Positions 1 to 7,796 of a stretch of DNA of 64,000 nt are shown piece after piece. The stretch comes from Chlorobium sp. GTDB lineage: Bacteria; Bacteroidota; Chlorobiia; Chlorobiales; Chlorobiaceae. Positions within the stretch are counted from its first letter, which is position 1. Every line of letters starts with the position of its first letter. The stretch lies in the NCBI RefSeq assembly GCF_021740465.1, contig NZ_JAIOZR010000005.1, positions 1 through 64,000 on the forward strand, written 5' to 3'. Under the pieces are notes generated by a model. It had not been told where the DNA came from, made no database searches, and worked only from the letters and a program-made list of their open reading frames with translations. A program made the translations under genes and the position numbers.

Positions 1-138
1 TGAGGGAATCAATAGCCTCATCCAGGCGGCCAAAGCACGGGCACGGGGTTACCGCACTACCAAAAATCTCATCAATATGATCTACCTGATCAGCGGGAAG
101 CTTAATTTTGGCTTACCCACTTGAAATAGCGAGGAGCC
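1..138 (+). mobile_element. Right end of an ISL3-family insertion sequence (partial)
   Basis: From position 2 to the stop at 122-124 the DNA reads as the last 40 residues of an ISL3-type transposase; the stretch ARARGYRTTKNLINMIYLIS matches the conserved tail of that family. Directly after the stop, positions 113-138 read, on the other strand, as a terminal repeat beginning GGCTCCTCGC, close to the GGCTCTTC-type ends known for ISL3 elements. The rest of the element lies left of the window. The family call rests on remembered consensus rather than a search. Confidence 0.6.
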
Positions 139-326
139 CGTATGATGAAACCGACGGTTATGACTACAGCCTTGAATTGGCGGCAGTATGGACGCCGATG
201 CCCGAACTGGAGTTAAAGGCCGGTTATCGGCACGAGCGGTTGTATTTCGATGCTCCTGATGCCGGTGAGCACGATCTTGACGTCAGATACAACGGCCCGT
301 TTCTTACAGCGGCCTGGATATTTTAA
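139..326 (+). pseudogene. 3' fragment of an outer-membrane beta-barrel protein gene, cut by the IS end
   Basis: Immediately right of the presumed IS terminus an open frame continues for about 62 residues and ends in NGPFLTAAWIF. A final Phe preceded by alternating aromatic and hydrophobic residues is the usual C-terminal signature of outer-membrane beta-barrels recognised by BamA. There is no plausible start codon outside the IS end, so this is probably the tail of a gene disrupted by insertion. A hairpin terminator follows at 365-398. It could belong to a small predicted outer-membrane protein family, but I cannot name it with certainty. Confidence 0.5.
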
Positions 327-364
327 GTCCTGGTTGCTTTTCTTTTTAAACAGTCTGACGTAGT

Positions 365-398
365 GCCCCAGGCGGATTTATCCGCCGGGGCTTTTTTT
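365..398 (+). terminator. Rho-independent terminator
   Basis: GCCCC-A-GGCGGAT pairs with ATCCGCC-GGGGC around a short TT loop and is followed by seven T residues. It closes the truncated outer-membrane gene. Confidence 0.8.
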
Positions 399-441
399 CT
401 TCCGGGTCTGCAACGTTCAGTAAAGCAGTAAATCAGGCAAA

Positions 442-1323
442 GTGAAAAGAGAGGCGCGCTCAATCGAAACCAAACTGACGGGAATTTTTCGCCTGTTCCG
501 CTTTGAACTGTCGTTTGCCGCCGGTGCATGCGTGCTGCTTGCAGAACTTTTTGCACTTGGTCGTATGCCTTCGTTGCAGCAGGCCGCCGTGGGTTTCCTG
601 AGCTTTTTCCTGATTTCCGCATCATCCCTGATTCTCAACGACGTCTTCGACGTCGAGACCGACCGGATCAATGCGCCCGCACGTCCGCTGCCAGCCGGTC
701 TTGTCACGAAAGTTGAAGCCATTTTGCTTTTTTTCTTCGTTGCCTTGCTTGGTTGCTGTTTGGCCTTGATGCTCGGTATGGAAGCATTTGCTATCTGCTG
801 TATCGTCTGCTTTGTGGGGTTTCTCTATAATTGGAGGTTTAAAAAATATGGTCTGGCCGGTAATCTGCTGGTGGCTGTGTCGGTAGGCATGACCTTCGTT
901 TTCGGAGGTGTGGCTGTCGGGAATCTCTCCGAACCGCTTGTCTGGTTCATGGGAGCCATGGTCTTTGGAGTTGATCTCGGGGAGGAAATTGCGGCGGATG
1001 CTCTTGACGTCGAGGGGGACCGGAAAACCGGTTCCCGATCTCTGGCAGTGCTATATGGTTCGCAAACAGCTATGCGAACGGCCGCAGCCATTTTTTCCGT
1101 CGTTGTTGCAGGAAGCACGGTTCCATTCCTGTCTGGTTGGCTCGAATGGTGGTATCTTCCACCGGTAGCGCTTTTCGATGTTGTTGTTGTTTATTCGGTC
1201 AGTCGTTTGCTGAATCTCCGGATTCCCGACCGGATCAACGACATTCGACGGATTTATCTCGGCGGGACAGGCATGATTCTGGTAGTGATCGTGATCCGCC
1301 TTGTTATGACCTGCGCGAGTTAA
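442..1323 (+). CDS. UbiA-family prenyltransferase
   Basis: A 293-residue polytopic membrane protein. The first Asp-rich motif NDVFDVETD (residues 66-74) and the second, DALDVEGD (about 186-193), are the two prenyl-diphosphate/Mg2+ binding motifs of the UbiA superfamily, which move a prenyl group from a diphosphate to an aromatic, tetrapyrrole or glycerol-phosphate acceptor at the membrane. RINAPARPLPAG after motif 1 resembles both the chlorophyll-synthase branch and the archaeal-type geranylgeranylglycerol-phosphate branch, so the substrate is not assigned. The start is GTG at 442 with only a weak upstream ribosome site. MenA elsewhere in this window (39011) is a separate member of the superfamily. 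Confidence 0.85.
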   Translation: MKREARSIETKLTGIFRLFRFELSFAAGACVLLAELFALGRMPSLQQAAVGFLSFFLISASSLILNDVFDVETDRINAPARPLPAGLVTKVEAILLFFFVALLGCCLALMLGMEAFAICCIVCFVGFLYNWRFKKYGLAGNLLVAVSVGMTFVFGGVAVGNLSEPLVWFMGAMVFGVDLGEEIAADALDVEGDRKTGSRSLAVLYGSQTAMRTAAAIFSVVVAGSTVPFLSGWLEWWYLPPVALFDVVVVYSVSRLLNLRIPDRINDIRRIYLGGTGMILVVIVIRLVMTCAS

Positions 1324-1360
1324 CCCCCATCACCTCACACACACCTTACGATAATTTTTT

Positions 1361-1774
1361 ATGAGTACGACATTCACAATCCGGAAGGCTGCAGCAGAAG
1401 ATGTGCCGGGGGTCACGGCATGGGTCGGCGAGTTGCTTGAGGAGATCATGAGCAACATCGGCGAGCAAGCGTTCAATTTCGATGTTGTCGGGATGGCATC
1501 GAGGCTCGTGGATTTTCCCGATAGGGGAATGTACTACGTGTTCGTTGCCGGCAGCAGTGAAGGAAAGCCTGCCCGGATTCATCGCCCTGTATGAAAGTTT
1601 CGCATTGTATGCCGAGGGGGTGTTCGGCACCATTCCAGAGCTGAACGTGCGTTCCGAATTTCGCAACCATGGCCTGGGGCTTCGCCTCCGCAGTTCCAAA
1701 GTACCCTCCGGTTTTATGAGCGAGAGGGGTTTGCCGTAACCGGCGGGTGCAAGCTGAAGGTACTGCCGGCATGA
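1361..1774 (+). pseudogene. Degenerate GNAT N-acetyltransferase
   Basis: The reading frame from ATG 1361 gives a GNAT-like N-terminus up to VFVAGSSEGKP. The homologous sequence then continues in another frame (GFIALYESFALYAEGVFGTI, then RSEFRNHGLGLRL, the acetyl-CoA-binding loop region). After about position 1690 it returns to the first frame as FYEREGFAVTGGCKLKVLPA followed by a stop at 1772-1774. About 35 residues expected between the loop and the last strand are missing. Two frame changes plus an internal deletion make a functional product unlikely. Confidence 0.75.
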
Positions 1775-1787
1775 TGCTGAGGCACTT

Positions 1788-2627
1788 TCAGCGTATCGTG
1801 CCGAACATCATTGGCTTGCCGGTTTCAATGACAACAGCGCCCGATCTTGCGAAATAGCCGCGCCAGAAAGCTGCGATACTGTTGATCCGGTCAGAATCCA
1901 GATACCGTTCGCTCTGTGTCTGCGCGGTGCCGGTATTGTAAAATCCCAGCCCCAGAATGTACACCCTTGTCTTTCCGCCGAAATTGCCGGTCATCTGTTT
2001 TGTGGCGACCTTCTGCAGCTCCTTTTCGGGATAGAGCAGTCTTGCCTTGCCTTTGTGGTAAAACGAAGTCATGCTCGAGTTCTCCATCATGTCCGACACC
2101 AGGAGAATATTTTTCGTCCCTGCGGGATAGCTGCGTATGTAATTGGATATCTCCTTTAGCGTACGCACGATGTCGGTATGGTAGATGCCGTTCTTGCTTC
2201 CCCTGAAGGCCTCCATCATTGAGCTGAGAACGGCTTTTCTGGCGATGACGCTCTGACGTGAGTGCATAAGGGTGAATCGTTCGCGTTCACTCCGTTTCAG
2301 ATTGTCGATGAATGCATCAGACGGCGCATCGTCGAATCTGCCGCCGGTTATCCGTGTCGTGTACCTGCCGGGAAGCGCCGAAGAAAATGAATACACTTCA
2401 ACAGCGCGGCCGGCGGCGATCCAGTTGCTGACCAGTTCCAGCGCCTTGGTCTTGATTGCGTCGTCATAACTGATGCTTTGGTCAATGAGCACAAACAGTG
2501 CCGCTGATGGTTGCGGCTGCATGTTTCTTTTACCCAACACATCATACGAGGTTTTAGGGAATGGTGTTGCGGACAAAGTGAACGGGAGCAGGAGCAGAAT
2601 TCCTATGGCGAGTATTGTTTTTTTCAT
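1788..2627 (-). CDS. Secreted VWA-like protein
   Basis: A 279-residue protein with a clear Sec signal peptide (MKK, then a Leu/Ile-rich core, cleavage near residue 20). After it, a strand leads to DQSIS (residues 49-53), which fits the DxSxS metal-ion-dependent adhesion motif of von Willebrand A domains. A later segment ILLVSDMMENSS fits the strand and acidic loop near the MIDAS site. The protein is therefore probably periplasmic and may bind a ligand or partner through a metal ion. It is the second gene of a two-gene unit with the membrane protein upstream (41 bp gap). I do not recognise a named family; the fold call is from motifs only. Confidence 0.65.
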   Translation of the reverse strand: MKKTILAIGILLLLPFTLSATPFPKTSYDVLGKRNMQPQPSAALFVLIDQSISYDDAIKTKALELVSNWIAAGRAVEVYSFSSALPGRYTTRITGGRFDDAPSDAFIDNLKRSERERFTLMHSRQSVIARKAVLSSMMEAFRGSKNGIYHTDIVRTLKEISNYIRSYPAGTKNILLVSDMMENSSMTSFYHKGKARLLYPEKELQKVATKQMTGNFGGKTRVYILGLGFYNTGTAQTQSERYLDSDRINSIAAFWRGYFARSGAVVIETGKPMMFGTIR

Positions 2628-2668
2628 ACTTCATGAGGTGTTGGCGTGCGCATATGCCGTGCACGATA

Positions 2669-4012
2669 CTACTGATTGTCGATATAGGACTTCATCCGGT
2701 ATACCCCCCGCTCGTTCAGAGCCGCCTTCATCGAGTCACGCATGTCCTCCATCGATATGGCCGTGATCAGAAGCGGGTAATAGACGGAAAACATCTGGTT
2801 GGCCTTTTTTTCGGCGATTTTCCGCATTTCGGCAATTCCTTCGTTTTTCTTGTTCTTTTTGGCCTGCTGCCGCTCATATTTTTTTACGGTTTTATAACTG
2901 TCTTCGCTTGTATCGTTATAAAAACTGTACTTGTAGCCACTCAGTCCACCCATATAGTTGATGATCAGAAAAATGATCAGCAGTGCCAGGAGTGCTGCAT
3001 ACATGCTGTTGACCTCCGTTTGCTCCATAGCCTGCATTCTGGCGGATTCCGGAATAGCCTGAGGGGCGGTTACATCTGTTGGAGAGGATGAGAAAAATTC
3101 GGCATCCTCTACTTGCTCGGCAGCGGTGCGGGTGTTGATGATGCCCATATTGAGGTTTGCCCTTGAAAAAAAAGCGAATACGGACAAAAGGAGAATCATC
3201 ATGACCGCCCAGACTACAGGACCGTATGTTCTGACGAAACCGTTTTTCTTGAATGTTATGGAGGGATTTATCTTTTTCAGTTCCTTGATGATAAGTCGCT
3301 TTTCGGTGTCATTGTTGTCCTTGCTTTCATGGTCTATGGCTGACCACATCTCTTTTCGATGATGTTCCTTGTAGAGTGCTTCGCCCGCATGATGTACGGT
3401 CAGGGCAATGGTGGCGGAGACAGCGGTGCCGAGTCCTATGCCAAAGTACAGCTCCAGGGTTCTGGTCGTGTTTGCGAACCAGGAGATGATGACGATGATG
3501 ATGGCGATCGCCTCTATCAGCACCCCTACAAAGATTATGCCGAACAGCCATCTGGGCATCGGTCGCCTGCTTTTTTCACATATGTAATGAAGCCACTCTT
3601 TTGCCGTTCTGTAATCTTCTTCATCGACGGGAATTTCGCTTTTTCTGGCCAGCATCTCGTATAAAAACAATCCGGTAAAGACAATCGATACGATAATCCC
3701 TCCAAGTTCAAAATAATTGTCATACAGAAGGGTAATACCGAGCGCGGATTTCAACATGAACGACACGGCAACCAGTAAAATACCTATAAAAAAAAAGTTC
3801 ATCTTCAGGAGGGAACTGTGGTCCTGGTTCCAGAACTCATAGTATCTGTCCGCAACATGCATCTCCAGGCCAAAGGGAGATCCGTTCCTGATGATTTCTT
3901 CCTTTCCCTGGCCGATTTCATGCACATCAGCTATGGCCTTTTTTCTCAACAACCCAAAAACCCTTTTCCAGAAAAGTCCGAGATTGAGGCCGTGCCATTT
4001 AAACCAGTTCAT
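2669..4012 (-). CDS. Polytopic membrane protein of unknown function, partner of the VWA-like gene
   Basis: 447 residues with about six predicted membrane segments: two after residue 70, two around residues 155-205, one near residue 270 and one near residue 345. Long charged stretches separate them, including a Lys/Glu-rich region near residues 375-410. The first 60 residues are cytoplasmic-looking and basic. No family was recognised. The gene directly precedes the secreted VWA-like protein on the same strand, which suggests one transcript and possibly one envelope complex. The start at 4012 gives a natural N-terminus. Confidence 0.6.
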   Translation of the reverse strand: MNWFKWHGLNLGLFWKRVFGLLRKKAIADVHEIGQGKEEIIRNGSPFGLEMHVADRYYEFWNQDHSSLLKMNFFFIGILLVAVSFMLKSALGITLLYDNYFELGGIIVSIVFTGLFLYEMLARKSEIPVDEEDYRTAKEWLHYICEKSRRPMPRWLFGIIFVGVLIEAIAIIIVIISWFANTTRTLELYFGIGLGTAVSATIALTVHHAGEALYKEHHRKEMWSAIDHESKDNNDTEKRLIIKELKKINPSITFKKNGFVRTYGPVVWAVMMILLLSVFAFFSRANLNMGIINTRTAAEQVEDAEFFSSSPTDVTAPQAIPESARMQAMEQTEVNSMYAALLALLIIFLIINYMGGLSGYKYSFYNDTSEDSYKTVKKYERQQAKKNKKNEGIAEMRKIAEKKANQMFSVYYPLLITAISMEDMRDSMKAALNERGVYRMKSYIDNQ

Positions 4013-4963
4013 GCCATAAACTCCATTTGATGTTGGGGTGCTTCAGTACATGCTGCGCTCATGGAGGAGCAAGCATGACGATAGTGTCAAGTACAACCAT
4101 GCGCAGCTGTTCAAAAATAAACGGTGAAGACAATCACAAACGAACTAATGCATTGCCCGATAATGGAAATACGCTCAGATCATGTTTCACTTTAGCCTTG
4201 CTGAACTTATAAATAACTCATCAGACATCCTTGTTCAGCTACATCGATAAAGGTATCTGGTGCCTGTTAGAAAATCACCGGATACCCTCATAGGGGGATA
4301 TGGAGGAAGGGGGTGCGCCCAAGGCCGTCCCGCCATTGGATCACATAATAAAATATATGAATTTTCATGCAGTTTATCTATGCCAACAGCCTAAATGCAA
4401 TTTCGGTTCTCGTGTTTTTTACTGTGTTTTTTCTGTTTTGAACCCTTCTGACCTTCTTTGGTGTTTATGCAAGGATATCGTCAGCAACCGGGCATCCCGG
4501 AGCTGTAATCCGTTACCGGATTGCATGCCTTTCAAGGTTTACGTTGATAGTGCTGGAGTCAGGTTCTTTTTTTAGAATGAAATAAAGGTTTTGTAGGGCG
4601 ATTTTGATGCCATGATCCGCTCAGGTTGTGTTTTATCGATATTTTCCTGCATTTCGTTCAGTACCAGGTCAATCTCTTTCTGAAATTATACTTCTACAGG
4701 ATCGGGTCGAATACTTTTGTCGCTTGTAATCGGCGAAATAATATTCATCCGGGGTGATGCAGTTGCAGAGTCGGGCCCACTGCATGGGGTAAAGAATAAA
4801 AAAAAGAAGGTGAAGGAGGGCAGCGGGAGACGCATGCTTATCCGGAATTAACGGATCTCAGGCGCTTCTTCGCGATGTTGGGCCGCCTCAAATAATTGGG
4901 GATTTTTTCTTAGATTCCGGCTTTACAATCTGCCGTTCAACGATAAAAATAAATTTTTCGCAC
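4013..4963. other. 950-bp intergenic region
   Basis: No intact gene is visible between the membrane-protein gene and purH. An open frame at 4300-4575 has neither convincing composition nor a ribosome site, and I do not count it. The only coding-like trace is the interrupted minus-strand frame at 4572-4835, listed separately. The divergent promoters for purH and for the membrane-protein gene must lie here, but I see no clear consensus pair. Confidence 0.6.
4572..4835 (-). pseudogene. Possible decayed small secreted-protein gene with one in-frame stop
   Basis: On the minus strand ATG 4835 opens a frame whose first residues look like an export signal (MRLP, then FTFFFLFF, then TPC at Cys18). 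It runs 49 codons to TAA at 4686-4688 and continues in the same frame for another 37 codons with a protein-like composition (KEIDLVLNEMQENIDKTQPE) to a second stop at 4572. There is no strong ribosome site, and other frames are also partly open, so this could be chance. If real it is a broken gene. Confidence 0.25.
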
Positions 4964-6541
4964 ATGTCTGATCCTGTCATCAAGCGGGCGCTTGTATCTG
5001 TATCCGATAAAACCGGTATCGTGGATTTCTGCCGGGAACTCTCAGGGCTCGGCGTCGAGATTTTTTCTACGGGCGGAACCCTGAAGGCTCTTCAGGATGC
5101 CGGTATTGCCGCAGCTTCCATTTCAACCATTACCGGGTTTCCCGAGATCATGGATGGCAGGGTGAAGACGCTGCACCCGAAAATCCACGGCGGCCTGCTT
5201 GCCGTCAGGGAGAACGCAGACCATGTCAAACAGGCACTGGATAACGGCATCGGCTTCATCGACATGGTTGTCGTTAACCTCTATCCGTTCGAAGCTACGG
5301 TGGCAAAACCGGATGTAACCTTCGAGGACGCCATCGAGAATATCGATATCGGCGGTCCTTCCATGCTCCGCAGCGCGGCCAAAAACAACGAGTCGGTGAC
5401 CGTGCTGACCGACAGTGCCGATTATGCGCAGGTACTCGATGAGATGCGTGCGGGCGGAGGCGCTACGAAGCGTGCAACCCGTCTCATGCTTGCCCGCAAG
5501 GTGTTCGAACTTACTTCCCGTTACGACAACGCCATTGCGGCATATCTTGTCGGCGCGGAAGGCGCCAATGCTGACGGCGCTGCCGAAAAGATGCTCGTGG
5601 CGCTCGACAAGGAGCTCGACATGCGCTACGGTGAAAATCCGCACCAGAATGCAGGGTTCTATGCAATGACCGGCAGCGATGGCCGCCGTTCGTTCGGCGC
5701 CTGTTTCGAGAAGCTGCACGGCAAGGAGCTTTCGTACAACAACATGCTCGATATCGCCGCGGCAACATCCCTTATCGAGGAGTTCCGCGGGGAGGATCCT
5801 TCGGTGGTGATCGTTAAACACACCAACCCGTGCGGCGTTGCGCAGGCTCCGACGCTCGTGGAGGCCTACCGGAGGGCGTTCTCGACCGATACGCAGGCTC
5901 CGTTTGGCGGCATCATCGCCTTCAACCGTCCGCTCGACATGGAAGCTGCCATGGCGGTGAACGAGATTTTCACCGAAATCCTTATCGCTCCGGCTTTCGA
6001 GGCGGGCGTGCTCGATCTTCTGATGAAGAAGAAGGATCGTCGTCTTGTGCTGCAGAAACAACCGCTTCCGAAAGGTGGATGGGAGTTCAAGTCAACACCC
6101 TTCGGCATGCTTGTTCAGGAACGCGATGCGAAGATCGTTGCCGTCGGGGATCTGAAGGTGGTAACCAAACGTCAGCCTACCGAAGAGGAGCTTTCCAACC
6201 TGATGTTCGCCTGGAAGATCTGCAAGCATATCAAATCGAATACCATTCTGTACGTGAAGAACCGTCAGACCTACGGTGTGGGTGCAGGGCAGATGTCGCG
6301 CGTCGATTCTTCGAAGATCGCACGCTGGAAGGCTTCGGAGGTCAGTTTGGACCTGAACGGTTCGGTTGTGGCTTCAGATGCGTTCTTCCCGTTCGCCGAC
6401 GGCCTGCTTGCCGCCGCAGAGGCCGGTGTGACCGCGGTGATCCAGCCGGGCGGTTCCATCAGGGACAACGAGGTGATCGAGGCCGCCGATGCCAACAATC
6501 TGGCCATGGTGTTTACGGGGATGAGGCATTTCAAGCACTGA
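4964..6541 (+). CDS. purH: Bifunctional AICAR formyltransferase / IMP cyclohydrolase
   Basis: 525 residues, the usual length for PurH, which performs the last two steps of IMP synthesis in the cytoplasm. The N-terminal MGS-like cyclohydrolase domain is shown by [21 protein letters not shown] and [16 protein letters not shown] (residues about 11-80). The C-terminal formyltransferase domain carries KHTNPCGVA with the catalytic Lys-His pair. PFADG and QPGGSIRD close to the end are also typical. The start is ATG 4964. A bidirectional hairpin terminator lies between it and the convergent queG. The other formyl-transfer purine gene in the window is purT at 50615. Confidence 0.97.
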   Translation: MSDPVIKRALVSVSDKTGIVDFCRELSGLGVEIFSTGGTLKALQDAGIAAASISTITGFPEIMDGRVKTLHPKIHGGLLAVRENADHVKQALDNGIGFIDMVVVNLYPFEATVAKPDVTFEDAIENIDIGGPSMLRSAAKNNESVTVLTDSADYAQVLDEMRAGGGATKRATRLMLARKVFELTSRYDNAIAAYLVGAEGANADGAAEKMLVALDKELDMRYGENPHQNAGFYAMTGSDGRRSFGACFEKLHGKELSYNNMLDIAAATSLIEEFRGEDPSVVIVKHTNPCGVAQAPTLVEAYRRAFSTDTQAPFGGIIAFNRPLDMEAAMAVNEIFTEILIAPAFEAGVLDLLMKKKDRRLVLQKQPLPKGGWEFKSTPFGMLVQERDAKIVAVGDLKVVTKRQPTEEELSNLMFAWKICKHIKSNTILYVKNRQTYGVGAGQMSRVDSSKIARWKASEVSLDLNGSVVASDAFFPFADGLLAAAEAGVTAVIQPGGSIRDNEVIEAADANNLAMVFTGMRHFKH

Positions 6542-6617
6542 CGTTTTATACTCGCGCCCCTGTACGGGGCTTGGCCGAGAGGAACGGAACATGCAGCCGG
6601 TAATGCAGATTGCACCG

Positions 6618-6651
6618 AAAAAAGCTATCCTGAATGGGTAGCTTTTTTTTT
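6618..6651. terminator. Bidirectional terminator between purH and queG
   Basis: AAAAAAGCTATCC pairs with GGGTAGCTTTTTTTTT around a short loop. The A tract on one side and the T tract on the other allow use by both convergent genes. Confidence 0.8.
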
Positions 6652-6661
6652 GCTCGGGGCG

Positions 6662-7669
6662 TTATTGCTCGCCGTTTGCGCTACCGCTGTCGCGCTTCTG
6701 CGGAGCCTGAACTGAGGCGCTTGACGACAGATTTTCTTTCACGGCCCTTGCGTTGCGTTTAAGCCGCCTGAGGCCGATGCGGTAGACGGGCGTGCCGTAA
6801 AAAAGCCTGTGGAAGCCGGAGCCGGTGAGGCTCAGAATGTCGTCCGGCGTAAGGGCGAGCAGCTCCTTTTTCAAGGTGAAAAGCCCTTCGGGTGCAGGTT
6901 TTCGTGACTCGTTCGCGGGGCAGGACTCCTGGCAGAGGTCGCAGCCGAACAGCCAGTCGCCCACCATCCGCGATTCATCCGGGGTGAACTCCCGTTTCAG
7001 CTCGATGGTCAGATAGGAAATGCATCGGCGTGCGTCGATTTTTCCCGGTTCGAGGAGTGCTCCTGTCGGACAGCTTTCGATGCAGTTCCTGCAGGCTCCG
7101 CACCGGTTGGGCAGCTTTTGTGCGGCGTCATGAATTTCGCGGTCGATCATCAGTTCACCGAGAAAGACGTATGAGCCGGATACGGTTGTGTTGAGCAGTG
7201 TGTTTTTTCCGGTTTTTCCGATTCCTGAGCTTTCAGCCCATGCTTTTTCAAGCATTGGCGAGCTGTCGACTGCTATGACGGCCTGTACCGGATCATCGTA
7301 GATCGTGCGGATGAAGGTCAGCAGCTCTTCGAGTTTACTTCGTACTACCCGATGGTAGTCGTCGATGACTGCATATCGTGAGATGCGTGCGGTTCCGGGT
7401 GCCGGTGCATGGTATTCAGGCCTGTTGTAGCAGAGCGCTGCGGAGATAATGGTTTTTACGCCTGGCAGAAGCTGCGAAGGATCGGCGCGTTCCGATATTC
7501 CGGTTTCGAGATAGCGCATTTCTCCATGCCGTTTTTCCTCTATCATGCCGCTGATGCGCGCAATCGCTTTTTCCTGGGGCTGGAGCGGCGAAAATCCGAT
7601 GGATGCAATACCGATCCGCTGGGCTTCGCGGCGGATCGCGATCGCAGGGTTTTCGTCGGGCAGGCGCAT
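6662..7669 (-). CDS. queG: Epoxyqueuosine reductase
   Basis: QueG reduces epoxyqueuosine to queuosine in the tRNA wobble base, using cobalamin and two 4Fe-4S clusters. The DUF1730 N-terminal region is present, including VDSSPMLEKAWAESSGIG with the catalytic Asp. Ferredoxin-like cysteine sets follow: CGACRNCIESCP around residues 190-200 and CDLCQESCP around 243-250. The open frame extends to a TTG at 7708, but ATG 7669 begins the conserved sequence (MRLPDENPA) and gives 335 residues, so I prefer it. Divergent from crtU with a 127-bp gap. Confidence 0.92.
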   Translation of the reverse strand: MRLPDENPAIAIRREAQRIGIASIGFSPLQPQEKAIARISGMIEEKRHGEMRYLETGISERADPSQLLPGVKTIISAALCYNRPEYHAPAPGTARISRYAVIDDYHRVVRSKLEELLTFIRTIYDDPVQAVIAVDSSPMLEKAWAESSGIGKTGKNTLLNTTVSGSYVFLGELMIDREIHDAAQKLPNRCGACRNCIESCPTGALLEPGKIDARRCISYLTIELKREFTPDESRMVGDWLFGCDLCQESCPANESRKPAPEGLFTLKKELLALTPDDILSLTGSGFHRLFYGTPVYRIGLRRLKRNARAVKENLSSSASVQAPQKRDSGSANGEQ

Positions 7670-7796
7670 GATTATTATATTCTGCGTTTGCCGTTTCCAG
7701 TGCGGCAATGGTTGCCAGAGTTACTATTTATCGTTAAATATACACTTTGCTTTATTTTCCAACCGATCCATTTCGGATCATACTTATCCTCTTTGT

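Noticed and set aside
4300-4575. 91-codon plus-strand frame in the gap before purH
   Set aside because: No ribosome site, unusual Cys/Phe-rich composition and no family resemblance.
5123-6061. 312-codon open frame opposite purH
   Set aside because: It lies wholly within the well-supported purH gene on the other strand; His- and Arg-rich composition is typical of a shadow frame.
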